From the NCBI RefSeq assembly GCF_003194625.1, contig NZ_QHKX01000001.1, positions 372,001-436,000 of the forward strand: 64,000 nucleotides of DNA, given 5' to 3'. Under the pieces are notes generated by a model. That model saw nothing but the letters and a program-made list of their open reading frames with translations. It had not been told where the DNA came from and ran no database searches. Every line of letters starts with the position of its first letter. Position 1 is the stretch's first letter. The position numbers were made by a program, and so were the translations under genes. Below are positions 62,313 to 64,000 of this stretch, in pieces. Source of the stretch: Nocardioides solisilvae (GTDB lineage: Bacteria > Actinomycetota > Actinomycetes > Propionibacteriales > Nocardioidaceae).

Positions 62313-63727
62313 GACGTGGCCGCCGGCGCGTCGGCCGGGGCGTCCTCGGGCAGGCCCCGCGCGGCGTTGACCGAGAGCGGCACGCCGTCGGCGAAGAAGC
62401 TGAGCCAGGCGTCGGGGACGACCGGGGGGTCGACCTCGCCGTAGCCGATGTAGTCGGCGACGGTGGGCCCCAGGAGCGCGTACTTGGCGCCCTTGGCGTC
62501 GACCACGAACGGGGAGCCGCCCTCCTCCGAGGTGCTGCCACCGGCCAGCACGTAGGCGCCGCCGGAGGGCTCCACGACCACCTCGTGGGAGCCGGCCGGC
62601 GCGTCGGCCTGCAGGACGGAGGCGTCGGGTCCGGGGGCGACGGCCACCCGGGTGCGGCTCACGCCCTCCTCGACCTCGAGCAGGGCGCACATCTCCTGGC
62701 CGACGGCCGGTGCGGGCAGCTCCTGCGGCCACTCGTCGGGGTGGCCGGCCGCGACGAACTCGGCGCGCAGCGTGCCGCTGACCTGGACGGGGTCCTGGAC
62801 GAGCGCGGCGTGCAGCGCGGCCGGGAAGGGCGCCAGCCGCTCGGGGCCGGAGTCGCCGAGCAGGTAGTGGACCCCGCTGACGTCGAGGAGGGTGCCGATC
62901 GGGTAGGACGCCGGGTCGGTCGAGCCGTCCTGCGAGGCGACGGCGTAGTCGACCGGCTGCCCGGCGCGGGTCACGCCGAACGCCTTCTGGCTCAGCTCGG
63001 GACCCAGGGGGAAGAGGTTGAGCCAGGCGTCGTCGACCAGGGGCGCCTCGCTCGCGGCCCCGAAGCCCAGGCTGTCGAGCAGCGTCGACCGGGCGGTGGC
63101 ACCGCCCGGCAGCTCGAAGCGGTACGCCGCCCCCTCGGGGCTGCCGGCCAGCAGCCACAGCGCGCCGCCGGCGGAGCGGACCACGAAGCCGGGCAGGCCG
63201 TCGGTGGCGACCCCCGGCTGCTCGCCCACGTGGACCTTGATCCCCTGCCCCTCCGCGGTGCAGGCGGTCCACCCGGTGTCGACGAGGCCGTCGGCGCCGG
63301 GCAGGCCGGCGGGCGCCCGCTCGATCCCGAGGTCGGGACCGAGGGTGACCGTGCGGATGTGCTCGTCCTTCACGGTGTAGACGTCGGGCTGCGCGGTGCC
63401 GAGGAGCAGCTGCCCCGAGATGAAGTTGGGGACGCGCTGGATCAGCGGGTCGTCGCCACCGCGCAGCACGACGTACTGCTCCCCCGTGTCCTTGGAGATG
63501 ACGAAGCTGCCCTCGGACTTCCAGCTCGAGTCGGGACGCCCGCCGAGGTAGCCGGCGACCCCGGCCCCGGCGCACAGCAGCACGGCCAGCGCGATGCCGC
63601 CGACCAGGCTGCGTGCGGGCTTGGTCGGCTCCACCTCGCGGCCGCCCGGTGCACCGCTGAGGAAGGCCGTGACCAGGCGCCGGCGGCTGAACTGGTAGGC
63701 CTCGACGAGCTCCTTCTTGGTCGCCAC
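62309..63727 (-). CDS. eccB: type VII secretion protein EccB
   Basis: The 472-residue protein has the EccB start (KKELVEAYQFSRRRLVTAFLSG), one membrane segment (about 41-62) and a large periplasmic beta-rich domain with R1-R4-type repeats. It is a core part of the ESX translocon. GTG 63727 lies 3 bp after the eccD stop. Its length fits the family. Confidence 0.93.
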   Translation of the reverse strand: MATKKELVEAYQFSRRRLVTAFLSGAPGGREVEPTKPARSLVGGIALAVLLCAGAGVAGYLGGRPDSSWKSEGSFVISKDTGEQYVVLRGGDDPLIQRVPNFISGQLLLGTAQPDVYTVKDEHIRTVTLGPDLGIERAPAGLPGADGLVDTGWTACTAEGQGIKVHVGEQPGVATDGLPGFVVRSAGGALWLLAGSPEGAAYRFELPGGATARSTLLDSLGFGAASEAPLVDDAWLNLFPLGPELSQKAFGVTRAGQPVDYAVASQDGSTDPASYPIGTLLDVSGVHYLLGDSGPERLAPFPAALHAALVQDPVQVSGTLRAEFVAAGHPDEWPQELPAPAVGQEMCALLEVEEGVSRTRVAVAPGPDASVLQADAPAGSHEVVVEPSGGAYVLAGGSTSEEGGSPFVVDAKGAKYALLGPTVADYIGYGEVDPPVVPDAWLSFFADGVPLSVNAARGLPEDAPADAPAATS

Positions 63728-63730
63728 GGA

Positions 63731-64000
63731 TCAGCCCCTGATCCGCTCGAAGAGGCCGACGGCCAGGACGGTGAGCGGGAGCAGGGAGAGGAGGGCGATC
63801 GACTCGACGACGTCGCCGACGCGGCCGCGACGCACCGACGCGGGCGGCGGGGCCAGGGTCATCACGAGGAGCACGGCCCCCACGACGGCCAGCGCGACCG
63901 CCGAGCCGGCGCGCCACTCCGGGTGCAGGAACAGGACGGAGACGGCGGTGGCGACGAGGCCCGCGATCCCCGAGACGAGTCCGGCGAGGACCTCGGAGCG
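63731..64000 (-). CDS. eccD: type VII secretion protein EccD, C-terminal part
   Basis: The last 89 residues are in the window: two to three membrane segments with RSEVLAGLVSGIAGLVATAV, WRAGSAVALAVVGAVLLVMT and the end RRGRVGDVVESIALLSLLP followed by LTVLAVGLFERIRG. The RRGRxGDVVExxALLSLLPL phrase is typical of the EccD C-terminus. The gene starts beyond the window. Confidence 0.8.
   Translation of the reverse strand, partial: RSEVLAGLVSGIAGLVATAVSVLFLHPEWRAGSAVALAVVGAVLLVMTLAPPPASVRRGRVGDVVESIALLSLLPLTVLAVGLFERIRG

Overview
The window is a very GC-rich, gene-dense chromosome segment from an actinobacterium. The evidence is a mycosin/EccB/EccD type VII secretion locus, a WhiB protein, SigE-family sigma factor, MarP-type protease, GTG-rich starts, 4-bp ATGA/GTGA gene couplings and Tad-type ATPase genes. 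Gene families and order closely follow the Mycobacterium tuberculosis stretch from about Rv3657c to Rv3721c (Tad genes, ssd, HAD phosphatase, acs, nth-tlpA-Nudix-marP, crp, MBL/RidA/DUF4177, paired ArsA-like ATPases, whiB4, ponA2, lysC-asd, recR, ybaB, dnaX), with many local insertions. A Nocardioides-like member of the Propionibacteriales is my guess for the genus; the sequence alone does not settle it. No phage, insertion sequence, CRISPR array or rRNA was seen.

Layout. 1-1653: the end of a DUF1330-like gene and a stand-alone condensation-domain acyltransferase. 1770-5561: an Ssd-TadA-TadB-TadC operon without pilin genes beside it. 5716-7508: a HAD-IB phosphatase, then an intergenic region with a strong candidate structured RNA (about 6605-6771) in the position of the mycobacterial Ms1/MTS2823 RNA, then a Fic-fold protein with a damaged active site. 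7536-9890: a methyltransferase and a secreted RTX-like protein. 9901-19137: a carboxylate sensing and uptake region (LytS kinase, LytTR regulator, small membrane protein, SSS symporter; RsbU-type phosphatase; DUF485 protein plus a second SSS symporter; acetyl-CoA synthetase), with a good Crp-like operator in front of the second transporter. 19225-25343: NhaA, a holin-like membrane protein, the nth-tlpA-Nudix-marP operon and crp.

25413-27361 holds a SigE-family sigma factor and its membrane partner. 27419-31419 holds a CoA transferase and an MBL-Nudix-RidA-DUF4177 operon. 31530-34570 holds a two-component system with membrane proteins. 34714-39863 holds an ABC exporter, a YbaK deacylase and an MFS transporter. 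40910-44221 holds a 3-oxoacid CoA-transferase, a divergent IclR regulator and an HTH protein fused to an ECF-S-like membrane domain. 44477-50177 holds two ArsA-like ATPases, WhiB4, a class A PBP and a GatB/YqeY protein. 50203-57891 holds a metallophosphoesterase, tRNA-Pro, asd, lysC, DUF5063, recR, ybaB and dnaX. 57984-58286 holds the SRP RNA and tRNA-Ser. 58461-60757 holds a GntR operon and a NYN-LOTUS protein. 60805-64000 is the end of a type VII secretion locus.

Two themes run through the window. Many genes start 6-7 nt after a TANNNT hexamer, the signature of leaderless transcription in actinobacteria; in three places the stop codon of the upstream gene forms the first half of that hexamer. 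Most convergent gene pairs share one inverted repeat that contains both stop codons and probably acts as a two-way terminator. Functionally, acetate and carboxylate uptake, activation (acs) and CoA transfer (succinyl-CoA:acetate and 3-oxoacid transferases) sit with the crp regulator gene, which suggests Crp-linked carbon control.
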